Source: CAWDAQ01 sp963800325 (GTDB lineage Bacteria > Actinomycetota > Actinomycetes > Actinomycetales > Dermatophilaceae). Taken from it: a stretch of 64,000 nucleotides of DNA. This document shows, in pieces, positions 16,775 to 24,013 of this stretch (its first letter is position 1; each line of letters opens with the position of its first letter). The translations under genes and the position numbers were made by a program. The notes under the pieces are model-generated. The model was not told where the DNA came from. It saw only the letters and a list, made by a program, of their open reading frames with translations, and ran no database searches. The stretch spans positions 1,178,001 to 1,242,000 of the forward strand of contig CAWDAQ010000005.1 of NCBI GenBank assembly GCA_963800325.1. The letters are read 5' to 3'.

Positions 16775-17559
16775 GCCCCGCGAACGAGGTGGCCCCCGGC
16801 GGCCGCCGGTCGTGGTTTGCACACCCGTGCAAGTCCGGTCTACGGTGGCGCGGTGACGCTGGAGAAGACCGACGCAGAGCCGGGGACCCACCCCCCGGGG
16901 AGCGCTCCGAGGCCCGGCGGGTCGCGCTCGCCGACGCCGCGTACGCCCTCCTCGCCGAGGGCGGCATGGAGTCCGTCACCGCCGGGGCGGTCGCCACCCG
17001 CGCCGGCGTGTCCCGCCGGACCCTGTTCAACTACTACCCGAGCGTCGAGAGCGTCCTCACCGCCGCGATCACCGACTGGGTGACCGAGCTCAGCGACGCC
17101 CTCCTCTCCCGTCCCGCCCACGAGGGCCTGCTCGACGCGCTCACCGGGGCCCTCGAGGTCCGGCCCACCCCCGAGGTCCTCCACCGGCTGGAGACCCTCG
17201 TCCGGGTCGCGCGGACCTCCCCCGGTGCGCGCCGGTTCGCCGCGGAGTTCTCCACCACCCGGGTCGAGGCCTTCGAGCCGGTCCTCCGCGCGCGCCTCGG
17301 CCCCGACGCCGACCCCCTGCTCGTCGGGGTCGCGGCCCGCGCCGTCGTCGCGGCCGCCGAGGCCGCCACCCACGAGTGGGTCCAGCGCAGCACGCCGCGG
17401 GGCGGGACCGACACCGACCCCGCCGACCCCGCCGACCCCGCTGAGGTCGGGGACGGCGCGGACGCCGTCGAGCTGCACCACCGGCTCATGCTCGAGGCCC
17501 TCGACGTGCTCCGGCGGGGCCTCGCCGACGTCGGCCGCCGGTCCCCCGCCAACGACTGA
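16768..17559 (+). CDS. TetR family transcriptional regulator (start uncertain, possible frameshift)
   Basis: The TetR HTH is clear: RRVALADAAYALLAEGG, then MESVTAGAVATRAGVSRRTLFNYYPS read in two parts, followed by a variable ligand domain with a DPADPADPAEV repeat. The open frame extends back to GTG 16768, but this would put the palindrome and promoter at 16817-16846 inside the gene. A better start is GTG 16853, 6 bp after the -10, reading VTLEKTDAEPGTHPPG; it is in a different frame and would join the HTH if one base were added in the C6/G4 run at 16891-16900. So either a frameshift (mutation or base-call error) or an unusual long N-terminus. Likely controls the divergent exporter and the downstream MMPL and monooxygenase genes. 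Confidence 0.82.
   Translation: MTSPANEVAPGGRRSWFAHPCKSGLRWRGDAGEDRRRAGDPPPGERSEARRVALADAAYALLAEGGMESVTAGAVATRAGVSRRTLFNYYPSVESVLTAAITDWVTELSDALLSRPAHEGLLDALTGALEVRPTPEVLHRLETLVRVARTSPGARRFAAEFSTTRVEAFEPVLRARLGPDADPLLVGVAARAVVAAAEAATHEWVQRSTPRGGTDTDPADPADPAEVGDGADAVELHHRLMLEALDVLRRGLADVGRRSPAND
16817..16846 (+). promoter_or_regulatory. Predicted promoter of tetR with overlapping palindrome
   Basis: TTGCAC (16817-16822), 18 bp, TACGGT (16841-16846), then 6 bp to GTG 16853. The -35 is the left arm of a perfect palindrome TTGCAC-ACCC-GTGCAA (16817-16832), a typical TetR operator shape, suggesting autorepression. Confidence 0.6.
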
Positions 17560-17600
17560 CCCTCCCCCGACCACCTGCCGTCCCGAAAGGCACCCCACCC

Positions 17601-19964
17601 ATGGCCACCCTGCTCTGCCGCCTCGGCCAGTTCTGCGGCCGGTTCGCCTGGCGCGTCGTCGCGTCCTGGGCGGCGCTGCTGCTCCTCCTCGGCGGAGCCG
17701 TCGCGGCGTTCGCCCAGCCGCTGACGAGCGAGATCACCATCCCGGGCAGCTCGTTCCAGCGCGTGCTGACCCACCTCGAGCACAAGGTCCCCGAGGCCGC
17801 CGGCGGCATCGGCACCGTCGTGTTCACCACCGACGACGGCGCGTTCACCCCCGACCAGCGGCGGGCGGTCGCCGACACCCTCCAGCGGTGGCGGGAGGTC
17901 CCGGAGGTGCAGTCCGTCGCCGACCCGTTCCGGACCCAGGCCCGGCTGGACGCCCAGGCCCAGCAGCTCGCCGCCGCGCAGCAGCAGACCGCCCAGACCT
18001 CGCAGCTGCCGCCGGAGAAGCAGGAGCAGCTCCAGCTCCAGGCCAGGCTCGCCTCGCTCAGCTCCGGGCTGCGGTTCGTCACCGAGGACGGGTCGACGGC
18101 GATGACCCAGATCCGCTTCGAGGGCCCGGTCACCGACGTCCCCCCCGAGGTGCGCCAGCACGTCATGGACGAGGCCGACCCGCTCGCGCAGGCAGGCGTC
18201 CGAGCCGACTTCGGCACCGAGATCAGCCAGGACACCTCGACGATCATGGGGCCCGGGGAGGCACTCGGCCTCGTCGCCGCCGCCATCGTCCTCGTCGTCA
18301 TGCTCGGCACCCTCGTCTCCGCCGGGCTCCCGATCCTCGCGGCCCTCGTCGGGGTGGGGACGGGGCTGGCCGCCGCGCTCGCGCTCACCTCGCTGGTGCA
18401 GATGGCGACGATCACCCCGGCGCTGGCGCTCATGCTCGGACTCGCCGTCGGCATCGACTACACCCTGTTCATCGTCAACCGCCACCGGCAGGAGCTCCTC
18501 CACGGCACCCCGGTCGCCCGGGCCGTCGGGATCGCCACCGGCACCGCCGGCAACGCCGTCATCGTGGCCGGCACGACGGTCGTCATCGCCCTCGCCGCGC
18601 TGACGGTCACCGGCATCCCGTTCCTCGGCCTCATGGGCCTCGTCGCCGCCGGGACGGTGGTCTGCTCCGTCCTCGTCGCCGTGACCCTCACCCCCGCGGC
18701 CCTCTCCCTCCTCGGCACCCGGGTGATCTCGCGCCGCACGTGGGAGCGGCACGGCTTCACCACCCCGGGGGTCGCGACCACGGAGGCGCTCGCCGCGAGC
18801 CGGGAACGGCACGGGTCCCGCGGTGCCTGGGGGCGGGCGGTCACCCGGCACCCGTGGCTTGCCGTCGGCGGCGTCGTCGCCCTCCTCCTCCTCGTCGCCG
18901 TCCCCGCGCTCGACCTGCGCCTGGGACTGCCGGACGGCGGCAGCGAACCGGCCGGGTCCAGCGCCTACCGGGCGTACGCGACGATCGAGGACAACTTCGG
19001 CGCCGGGGCCAACGGCCCCCTCCTCGCCGTCGCGACGATCCCCTCCGGCGCGAGCGACCTCGACGTCCTGCGCCAGCAGGTCGACGTCGGCACCCGACTG
19101 GACCACGTCGACGGCGTCGCGCGAGTGGTCCCGGTCGGGGTGAGCGACGACAACACGGTGTTCGCCTTCCAGGTCGTCCCGAGGACGGGGCCGAGCGACG
19201 CCGCGACCGTCGACGTCGTCGACCGCATCGAGGCGGTCGGTGCCGACCTGCCGAAGGTCGACCTCGGCCTCACCGGGCAGACCGTCGCCAACATCGAGAT
19301 CTCGGACCGGCTCGCCTCCGCCCTCCCGCTCTACCTCGGGATCGTCGTGGGCCTCTCGGTGCTGCTGCTCCTCGTCGTGTTCCGCTCGGTGCTCGTCCCG
19401 GTCCTCGCGACCGGCGGGTTCCTGCTCTCGGTGGCGGCGAGCTTCGGCGGGGCGGTCGCGGTCTACCAGTGGGGATGGCTCGGGAGCCTGTTCGCCGTCA
19501 ACCGGACCGGCCCGATCCTGTCGTTCATGCCCATCATCCTCATCGGGGTCCTGTTCGGCCTCGCCATGGACTACCAGATGTTCCTCGTCACCGGGATGCG
19601 CGAGGCGTGGGCGCACGGCGAGGACGCCCGGCGGGCCGTGGTCACCGGGTTCGGGCACGCCTACCGGGTCGTCACCGCCGCGGCCATCATCATGGTCTCG
19701 GTCTTCTCGGGCTTCATCCACGCCGAGCTGACGATGATCCGCCCCATGGGGTTCGGGCTCGCCTTCGGCGTCCTCGCCGACGCCTTCCTCGTCCGGATGA
19801 CCCTCGTCCCCGCCGCGATGCACCTGCTCGGCGAGGCCGCGTGGTGGACCCCGGCGTGGCTGGACCGCCTCCTGCCCGACCTCGACGTCGAGGGCGCCCG
19901 GCTCGCCGAGCAGCTGCAGGACCGCGACGCCGACCGGCTTCGGGTCCCGGCCCACGCCCGGTGA
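17601..19964 (+). CDS. MMPL family transporter (RND superfamily)
   Basis: 787 residues with the MMPL plan: span 1 (about 18-38), a soluble porter loop (39-215), five spans (about 216-375), a second loop, and five more spans to the C-terminus. The signatures LGLAVGIDYTLFIVNRHRQEL (split at about 280-300) and GVLFGLAMDYQMFLVTGMREA (about 650-670) are the conserved Asp-Tyr pairs used for proton coupling. Such proteins export lipids or hydrophobic compounds. ATG start; 41 bp after the TetR stop and overlapping the monooxygenase by GTGA, so probably one operon. The first loop is Gln-rich (ARLDAQAQQLAAAQQQTAQ). Confidence 0.92.
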   Translation: MATLLCRLGQFCGRFAWRVVASWAALLLLLGGAVAAFAQPLTSEITIPGSSFQRVLTHLEHKVPEAAGGIGTVVFTTDDGAFTPDQRRAVADTLQRWREVPEVQSVADPFRTQARLDAQAQQLAAAQQQTAQTSQLPPEKQEQLQLQARLASLSSGLRFVTEDGSTAMTQIRFEGPVTDVPPEVRQHVMDEADPLAQAGVRADFGTEISQDTSTIMGPGEALGLVAAAIVLVVMLGTLVSAGLPILAALVGVGTGLAAALALTSLVQMATITPALALMLGLAVGIDYTLFIVNRHRQELLHGTPVARAVGIATGTAGNAVIVAGTTVVIALAALTVTGIPFLGLMGLVAAGTVVCSVLVAVTLTPAALSLLGTRVISRRTWERHGFTTPGVATTEALAASRERHGSRGAWGRAVTRHPWLAVGGVVALLLLVAVPALDLRLGLPDGGSEPAGSSAYRAYATIEDNFGAGANGPLLAVATIPSGASDLDVLRQQVDVGTRLDHVDGVARVVPVGVSDDNTVFAFQVVPRTGPSDAATVDVVDRIEAVGADLPKVDLGLTGQTVANIEISDRLASALPLYLGIVVGLSVLLLLVVFRSVLVPVLATGGFLLSVAASFGGAVAVYQWGWLGSLFAVNRTGPILSFMPIILIGVLFGLAMDYQMFLVTGMREAWAHGEDARRAVVTGFGHAYRVVTAAAIIMVSVFSGFIHAELTMIRPMGFGLAFGVLADAFLVRMTLVPAAMHLLGEAAWWTPAWLDRLLPDLDVEGARLAEQLQDRDADRLRVPAHAR

Positions 19965-21532
19965 GCGCTCCCGTGACGAAGCCCGGCCCCGGCGAGCGCC
20001 CCGAGCACCCCGAGCACGCTCAGGTCGTCGTCGTCGGCGCCGGCCTGTCCGGGGTCGGGGCGGCCTGCCGCCTGCTGCAGGCCGGACGGGAGCCGGTGGT
20101 CCTCGAGGCCCGGGAGGCGCTCGGGGGCACGTGGGACCTGTTCCGCTACCCCGGCGTCCGCTCGGACTCGGACATGTTCACCCTCGGCTACCCCTTCCAC
20201 CCGTGGAAGGACCCGCGCACCATCGCCGACGGGCCGTCCATCCTGGATTACGTCCGCGAGACCGCCCACCGGTTCGGCGTCACCGACCGGGTCCGGTTGC
20301 GCACCCGGCTGGTCGCCGCCGACTGGGACGGCGCCGCTGCCCGGTGGACGCTGACCACCGAGCACACCGCGCAGGACGGGCGGGTGACCCGCGGGCGGCT
20401 GAGCACGCCGTTCCTCTACCTGTGCAGCGGCTACTACCGCTACGACGGGGGGTACGCCCCGGACCTGCCCGGGCTCTCCCGCTTCGGCGGGCGCGTGGTC
20501 CACCCGCAGCAGTGGCCCGAGGACCTCGACGTCACCGGACGGCGGGTCGTCGTCCTCGGCAGCGGCGCCACCGCGGTGACGCTCGTCCCGGGGCTCGCCG
20601 CCCGGGGTGCGGCCCACGTCACCATGCTGCAGCGCTCCCCGAGCCACGTCGTGTCGGTCGCGTCGCGCGACGCCGTCGTCGAGCGGGCACGCGCGCTGCT
20701 CCCGGGTCGGGCCGGGGACCAGCTGGCCCGGTGGAAGAACATCCTCGTCGCGCTCGGCTTCTACCGGTTCTGCCGGCGGGCGCCCCGGCTCGCGGCCGGG
20801 TTCATCCGCCGCCGCGCGGCCCGCGAGCTCGGACCCGGGGTGCCGGTCGACCCGCACTTCCGCCCCCGGTACGACCCGTGGGACCAGCGCCTCTGCCTCG
20901 TCCCCGACGGCGACCTGTTCGCCGCCCTCCGCTCCGAGCGGGCCGACGTCGTCACCGACGAGGTCGCCGGGTTCACCGCCGGGTCGGTCGTACTCGCCTC
21001 CGGCCGGACGCTCGAGGCCGACGTCCTCGTCACCGCCACCGGGTTCCGGGTGCAGCTCCTCGGCGGCGCGTCCCTCACCGTCGACGGCGAGCGGGTCGAC
21101 CCCGCGGAGACGTTCGTCCACCGGGGGGTGATGCTCTCCGGGGTCCCCAACGCCGCGATCTGCATCGGCTACACCAACGCGTCGTGGACCCTGCGGGCCG
21201 ACCTCTGCTCGAGGTACGTCTGCCGCCTCCTGGACCACATGGACCGCCGCGGCTGGGCCGTGGCCGTGCCCGAGGCCCCACCCGGCCTGGACCCCGTCCC
21301 GTTCCTCGAGCTCGGCTCGGGCTACGTCCGGCGGGCGGACGGCGTCCTGCCGCGCCAGGGGTCGCGCCGTCCCTGGCGGGTCCGGCCGAACTACGTGCGC
21401 GACCGGCTCGAGATGAGTCTGGGCGACATCACGGCGGGCATGCGGTTCTCGCCTGCGACCCGACCGGAGAAAGAGTCGTCCGGGGGTGTATCAGCGTCGG
21501 CCCCACCGCCTCCTCCTCGTGTCGGGCGATGA
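19961..21532 (+). CDS. Flavin-containing Baeyer-Villiger-type monooxygenase, EthA-like
   Basis: 523 residues. FAD motif GAGLSG at 26-31, then GGTWDLFRYPGVRSDSDMF (about 50-68), close to mycobacterial EthA; the Baeyer-Villiger fingerprint FGGRVVHPQQWP (FxGxxxHxxxWP); and the NADPH motif VVVLGSGATAV. It should oxidise ketones, thioethers or thioamides with NADPH and O2. GTG start overlaps the MMPL stop (GTGA), and a TetR gene begins the unit, recalling EthR/EthA. The C-terminal 15 residues are Pro/Ala-rich and overlap another small reading frame. Confidence 0.92.
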   Translation: MSAPVTKPGPGERPEHPEHAQVVVVGAGLSGVGAACRLLQAGREPVVLEAREALGGTWDLFRYPGVRSDSDMFTLGYPFHPWKDPRTIADGPSILDYVRETAHRFGVTDRVRLRTRLVAADWDGAAARWTLTTEHTAQDGRVTRGRLSTPFLYLCSGYYRYDGGYAPDLPGLSRFGGRVVHPQQWPEDLDVTGRRVVVLGSGATAVTLVPGLAARGAAHVTMLQRSPSHVVSVASRDAVVERARALLPGRAGDQLARWKNILVALGFYRFCRRAPRLAAGFIRRRAARELGPGVPVDPHFRPRYDPWDQRLCLVPDGDLFAALRSERADVVTDEVAGFTAGSVVLASGRTLEADVLVTATGFRVQLLGGASLTVDGERVDPAETFVHRGVMLSGVPNAAICIGYTNASWTLRADLCSRYVCRLLDHMDRRGWAVAVPEAPPGLDPVPFLELGSGYVRRADGVLPRQGSRRPWRVRPNYVRDRLEMSLGDITAGMRFSPATRPEKESSGGVSASAPPPPPRVGR

Positions 21533-21758
21533 CGTCGAGGAGGTGGTCGCCGTGGTCAGGTCACGGTCGACCGAGGTCCGCCGGCTGCGGCTGGTCGCAC
21601 CTCCCCTCGACGGGGACGCGTCCGACGACCCGGAACCGGGGGTGGAGGGCCGGGGGCGGGGCCGCACGGGGGTACGCGGCCCCGCCCCTTCTCCCCTCCC
21701 GGGACGGCTGCTCTCCGCGGGTCGCGGCGCTTGGTGGTTGATACCCCCTCGGGTATAG
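21486..21758 (+). CDS. Small reading frame overlapping the monooxygenase end (doubtful)
   Basis: A 90-codon frame from GTG 21486 with GGAGAAAGAG upstream. Its first 45 codons have coding-like third positions and read HRLLLVSGDDVEEVVAVVRS then EVRRLRLVAPPLDGD, which looks like a beta-alpha-beta fragment of a Rossmann-type small protein. The second half is low complexity and runs through a 13-bp hairpin (21653-21688). It may be the remains of a gene that lost its end by frameshift, or no gene at all. No function is proposed. Confidence 0.3.
   Translation: MYQRRPHRLLLVSGDDVEEVVAVVRSRSTEVRRLRLVAPPLDGDASDDPEPGVEGRGRGRTGVRGPAPSPLPGRLLSAGRGAWWLIPPRV
21653..21688 (+). terminator. Hairpin terminator after the MMPL-monooxygenase operon
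   Basis: 13-bp G+C stem (21653-21665 with 21676-21688), 10-nt loop, followed by TT and a C-rich tail; placed before the promoter of the Cys-rich mini-protein. Confidence 0.55.
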
Positions 21759-21759
21759 T
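21731..21759 (+). promoter_or_regulatory. Promoter with CsoR/CstR-like operator for the Cys-rich mini-protein
   Basis: TTGGTG (21731-21736), 17 bp, TATAGT (21754-21759). Between the hexamers and overlapping the -10 lies ATACCC-CCTC-GGGTAT (21741-21756), a perfect 6-bp inverted repeat of the kind bound by CsoR-family repressors (copper, persulfide or formaldehyde sensors). A sibling site sits at 44265-44280 by thioredoxin. No CsoR-family gene is in the window. Confidence 0.62.
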
Positions 21760-21788
21760 GGTGCCAACCTCGACCCCAGGGAGCGACG

Positions 21789-21956
21789 ATGTGCCGACCG
21801 GCGACGTGCAGGACGTGTGGCAAGACGACGTGGGCCGGGTGCGGCAACCACGTCGACCAGGTCATGGCGAACGTGCCGAGGGAGCGCCGGTGCACGTGTG
21901 ACCGCGAGGAGCGGAGCGGGCGGGGAGGGCTGCTGGGCGCGCTGTTCGGGCGCTGA
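21789..21956 (+). CDS. Cys-rich zinc-ribbon-like mini-protein, 55 aa
   Basis: Too short for most gene finders. MCRPATCRTCGKTTWAGCG is followed by NHVDQVMANVPRERRCTCD and a basic tail ending LLGALFGR. Six cysteines occur as C2-x4-C7-x2-C10, C18 and C35-x-C37, with H21, which looks like a metal or zinc-knuckle site. ATG 21789 follows the AGGGAGCGACG ribosome site. Similar small proteins are common but uncharacterised in actinobacteria. The CsoR-like operator on its promoter suggests induction by metal or reactive sulfur; a metallochaperone-like or thiol-buffer role is inference. Confidence 0.8.
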   Translation: MCRPATCRTCGKTTWAGCGNHVDQVMANVPRERRCTCDREERSGRGGLLGALFGR

Positions 21957-21987
21957 CCTGCGCCCAGCGACCATCGGCGTGGGTCCC

Positions 21988-22002
21988 GGGACCTTCGCCT
22001 CT
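21988..22002 (+). promoter_or_regulatory. DosR-like box upstream of doxX
   Basis: GGGACCTTCGCCTCT, 10 of 14 DosR core positions, 76 nt upstream of the doxX ATG; it overlaps a GGTCCCGGGACC palindrome (21982-21993). Confidence 0.52.
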
Positions 22003-22077
22003 CCACCCGCGTCCGGTGCCACGGCACGGTGGTGCTGACGGCAGGACCGCCGTCACGGCACTCCGCAGGAGGAGATC

Positions 22078-22653
22078 ATGAGCACCATCAGCCACGGCCG
22101 CCGCCACGGTGACACCACCGAGTCGACCAGCGGTCCGGCCGTCACGGACGTCAGCACCAGCGAGCACCCGGCAGCCCTGCGCTACGTGCTCGCCGCCATC
22201 CGGCTCAGCATCGGCTGGGTCTTCCTCTGGGCCTTCCTCGACAAGACCTTCGGGCTCGGCCACGAGACGCCGAGCGCCCAGTCCTGGCTCAACGGGGGCA
22301 GCCCGACCGAGGGGTTCCTCGGCAACGCGACCGCGGGGCCGCTGGCGAGCTTCTACCAGGGCTTCGCCGGCGCCGCCTGGGCGGACTGGCTGTTCATGGT
22401 CGGCCTGCTCGGCATCGGGGTGGCCCTCATCGCGGGAGCGGGCATGCGGATCGCCGCTGCGAGCGGTGCGCTGCTGCTCGTGCTCATGTGGAGCGCGGTC
22501 CTGCCCCCGGCGAACAACCTGTTCATGGACGACCACCTCGTCTACGCCCTCGTCCTCGTCGCCCTCGCCATGCTCGGCGCCGGTCGGTACGTCGGCGTCG
22601 GACGGTGGTGGGAGGGCCTCGGGTTCGTCCAGCGCAACCCCTGGCTGAAGTGA
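22078..22653 (+). CDS. DoxX family membrane protein
   Basis: 191 residues: a 35-residue hydrophilic N-terminus, then four spans beginning with LRYVLAAIRLSIGWVFLWAFLDK, typical of DoxX (RLxxGxxFLxAGxxK pattern). Later spans are WADWLFMVGLLGIGVALIAGA and LVYALVLVALAMLGAGRYVGV. DoxX proteins are linked to thiosulfate:quinone oxidation in archaea and to a redox complex with SodA and SseA in mycobacteria. ATG with GCAGGAGGAG upstream. It lies between the Cys-rich protein and the stress-protein/DevS block, fitting a redox function. A DosR-like box precedes it. Confidence 0.9.
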   Translation: MSTISHGRRHGDTTESTSGPAVTDVSTSEHPAALRYVLAAIRLSIGWVFLWAFLDKTFGLGHETPSAQSWLNGGSPTEGFLGNATAGPLASFYQGFAGAAWADWLFMVGLLGIGVALIAGAGMRIAAASGALLLVLMWSAVLPPANNLFMDDHLVYALVLVALAMLGAGRYVGVGRWWEGLGFVQRNPWLK

Positions 22654-22721
22654 GACGAGGGGTGGGACGAGGGACCTGACCCCCGAAGTACGGCACGGGA
22701 GCACGACGCTCCCGGATCCCC

Positions 22722-22751
22722 GAGCTGCCCGGCCGAACGGCCGGGCAGCTC
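22722..22751 (+). terminator. Terminator of doxX
   Basis: Perfect 13-bp stem around GAAC (arms 22722-22734 and 22739-22751), 69 bp after the doxX stop. Confidence 0.7.
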
Positions 22752-22799
22752 GCGTCCGTGGGCGGACCACGGAGACCAGACCACGGAGCCCAACCGGCA

Positions 22800-22845
22800 G
22801 AAACCGGCGGTACCGGCGGCAGTTGCCGCCGGTACCGCCGGTTTC
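22800..22845. terminator. 22-bp perfect hairpin between convergent doxX and usp
   Basis: Arms 22800-22821 and 22824-22845 are exact reverse complements with only GT between them. Inside each arm the unit ACCGGCGG is repeated and a GGTACC site occurs. A+T pairs at the base (GAAA..TTTC) give a short T run on either strand, so it can terminate both genes. Perfect stems this long are uncommon and could also be cruciform-forming. Confidence 0.7.
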
Positions 22846-22903
22846 GTGCGGGGGACCTCCTCCCGCCGGGCCCCGCAGGGCTCCCGGTCGAGGACGCCGC
22901 TCG

Positions 22904-23830
22904 TCAGCCGACGCCGGCCTCCTCGTGACCCCGGTGGTGCCGGTGGGTCTGCGGGGTACGGGCGACGAGGACCGGGCAGGCCGAGGCGTGCATGACCCCT
23001 TGGCTCACCGAGCCGAGGAGGAACCCGCGCACCCGCCCCCGACCGCGGGAGCCGACGACGACGAGGGAGGCCGCGTCGCTCTGCCGGACGAGGGCGTCGA
23101 CGGCGTAGTCCTCGACCACGACCCGGTCGACCACGACGTCGGGGAACTCCTCGGCGAAGCCGGCGAGCGACTCCCCGAGCGCCGCCTTGGCCTGCTGCTC
23201 GATCTCGTCGCGGTCGATGACGGCCATCGCGTGGCTGGCGGGCACGCCCTCGTACATCAGGCTCCAGGCGTGGACCGCGACGATGCCGCACCCACGGCTC
23301 GCCGCCTGCTCGAAGGCGTGCCGGACGGCCTCGACGGACAGCTCGGACCCGTCGACGCCGACGACGACCGGTCCACCCGGGGTGCCGAGTCCGCCCTGCT
23401 CGCGGACGACGACGACCGGGCACTCGGCCTCGGCGGCGACCTGGACCGACACCGCGCCGGTGACCGCGGCGTGCGCGGCCCCGATCCCCCGGGAGCCGAC
23501 GACGACGGTGTCGGCGACCCGGGAGGCGTCGACGAGCGCGCTCGGCGCGCTGTGCTCCGGCTCGCTCCAGCTCAGCTCGACGTCGGGCTCCATCGAGCGC
23601 ACCCGGTCGAGCGCGTTGGGGGAGACGACGTCGAACTGCTGGGTGATGTCGTACGGACCGGTCGCGGCCAGACGGGCGAGGGAGTACGCGTGCAGGAGGT
23701 GCAGCGGACGCCTCCGGCGAGCCGCCTCGCCGGTCGCCCAGTCCAGGGCGGCGATGCTCGACGCGGACCCGTCGACGCCGACGACGACGGCGCCCTGCGG
23801 GACGGGTGAGGAGTGGAGTGGCTCGGTCAT
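22904..23830 (-). CDS. Universal stress protein, tandem UspA domains
   Basis: 308 residues with two Usp domains. Domain 1 (about 12-150) starts AVVVGVDGSASS and ends with VVGSRGIGAAHAAVTGAVS. Domain 2 (about 158-295) starts PVVVGVDGSELS and ends with VVGSRGRGRVRGFLLGSVS, the full ATP-binding G-x2-G-x9-G-S motif. Double-Usp proteins of this size are prominent in the mycobacterial DosR regulon. ATG 23830 follows AGGGGT. It is divergent from the DevS-like kinase gene, with a DosR-like box 65-80 bp upstream. Residues beyond the start in the same frame belong to antisense readings and are excluded. Confidence 0.94.
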   Translation of the reverse strand: MTEPLHSSPVPQGAVVVGVDGSASSIAALDWATGEAARRRRPLHLLHAYSLARLAATGPYDITQQFDVVSPNALDRVRSMEPDVELSWSEPEHSAPSALVDASRVADTVVVGSRGIGAAHAAVTGAVSVQVAAEAECPVVVVREQGGLGTPGGPVVVGVDGSELSVEAVRHAFEQAASRGCGIVAVHAWSLMYEGVPASHAMAVIDRDEIEQQAKAALGESLAGFAEEFPDVVVDRVVVEDYAVDALVRQSDAASLVVVGSRGRGRVRGFLLGSVSQGVMHASACPVLVARTPQTHRHHRGHEEAGVG

Positions 23831-23893
23831 GGGGACCCCTTCAGCGTGGTGGACCGGACGCCTCCAGCCTCGTGCCGGTCCCGCCCGGGCCGC

Positions 23894-23908
23894 AAGGCCG
23901 TTGGTCCC
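23894..23908 (-). promoter_or_regulatory. DosR-like box upstream of usp
   Basis: Minus strand GGGACCAACGGCCTT, 10 of 14 core positions, 64 nt upstream of the usp ATG within the 183-bp divergent region shared with the sensor kinase gene. Confidence 0.5.
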
Positions 23909-24013
23909 CGCAGCGGTGGAAACCTGCGAACGGCAGCGGTCACACGGTTGTCCTCGACAGGTCTGCCGACGCACTCCCTCGACACCCGGGGGGGATTCCC
24001 TAGACTGACCGCG

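Noticed and set aside
22672..22686. GGGACCTGACCCCCG as a DosR box
   Set aside because: It lies downstream of doxX and before its terminator, not upstream of any gene.
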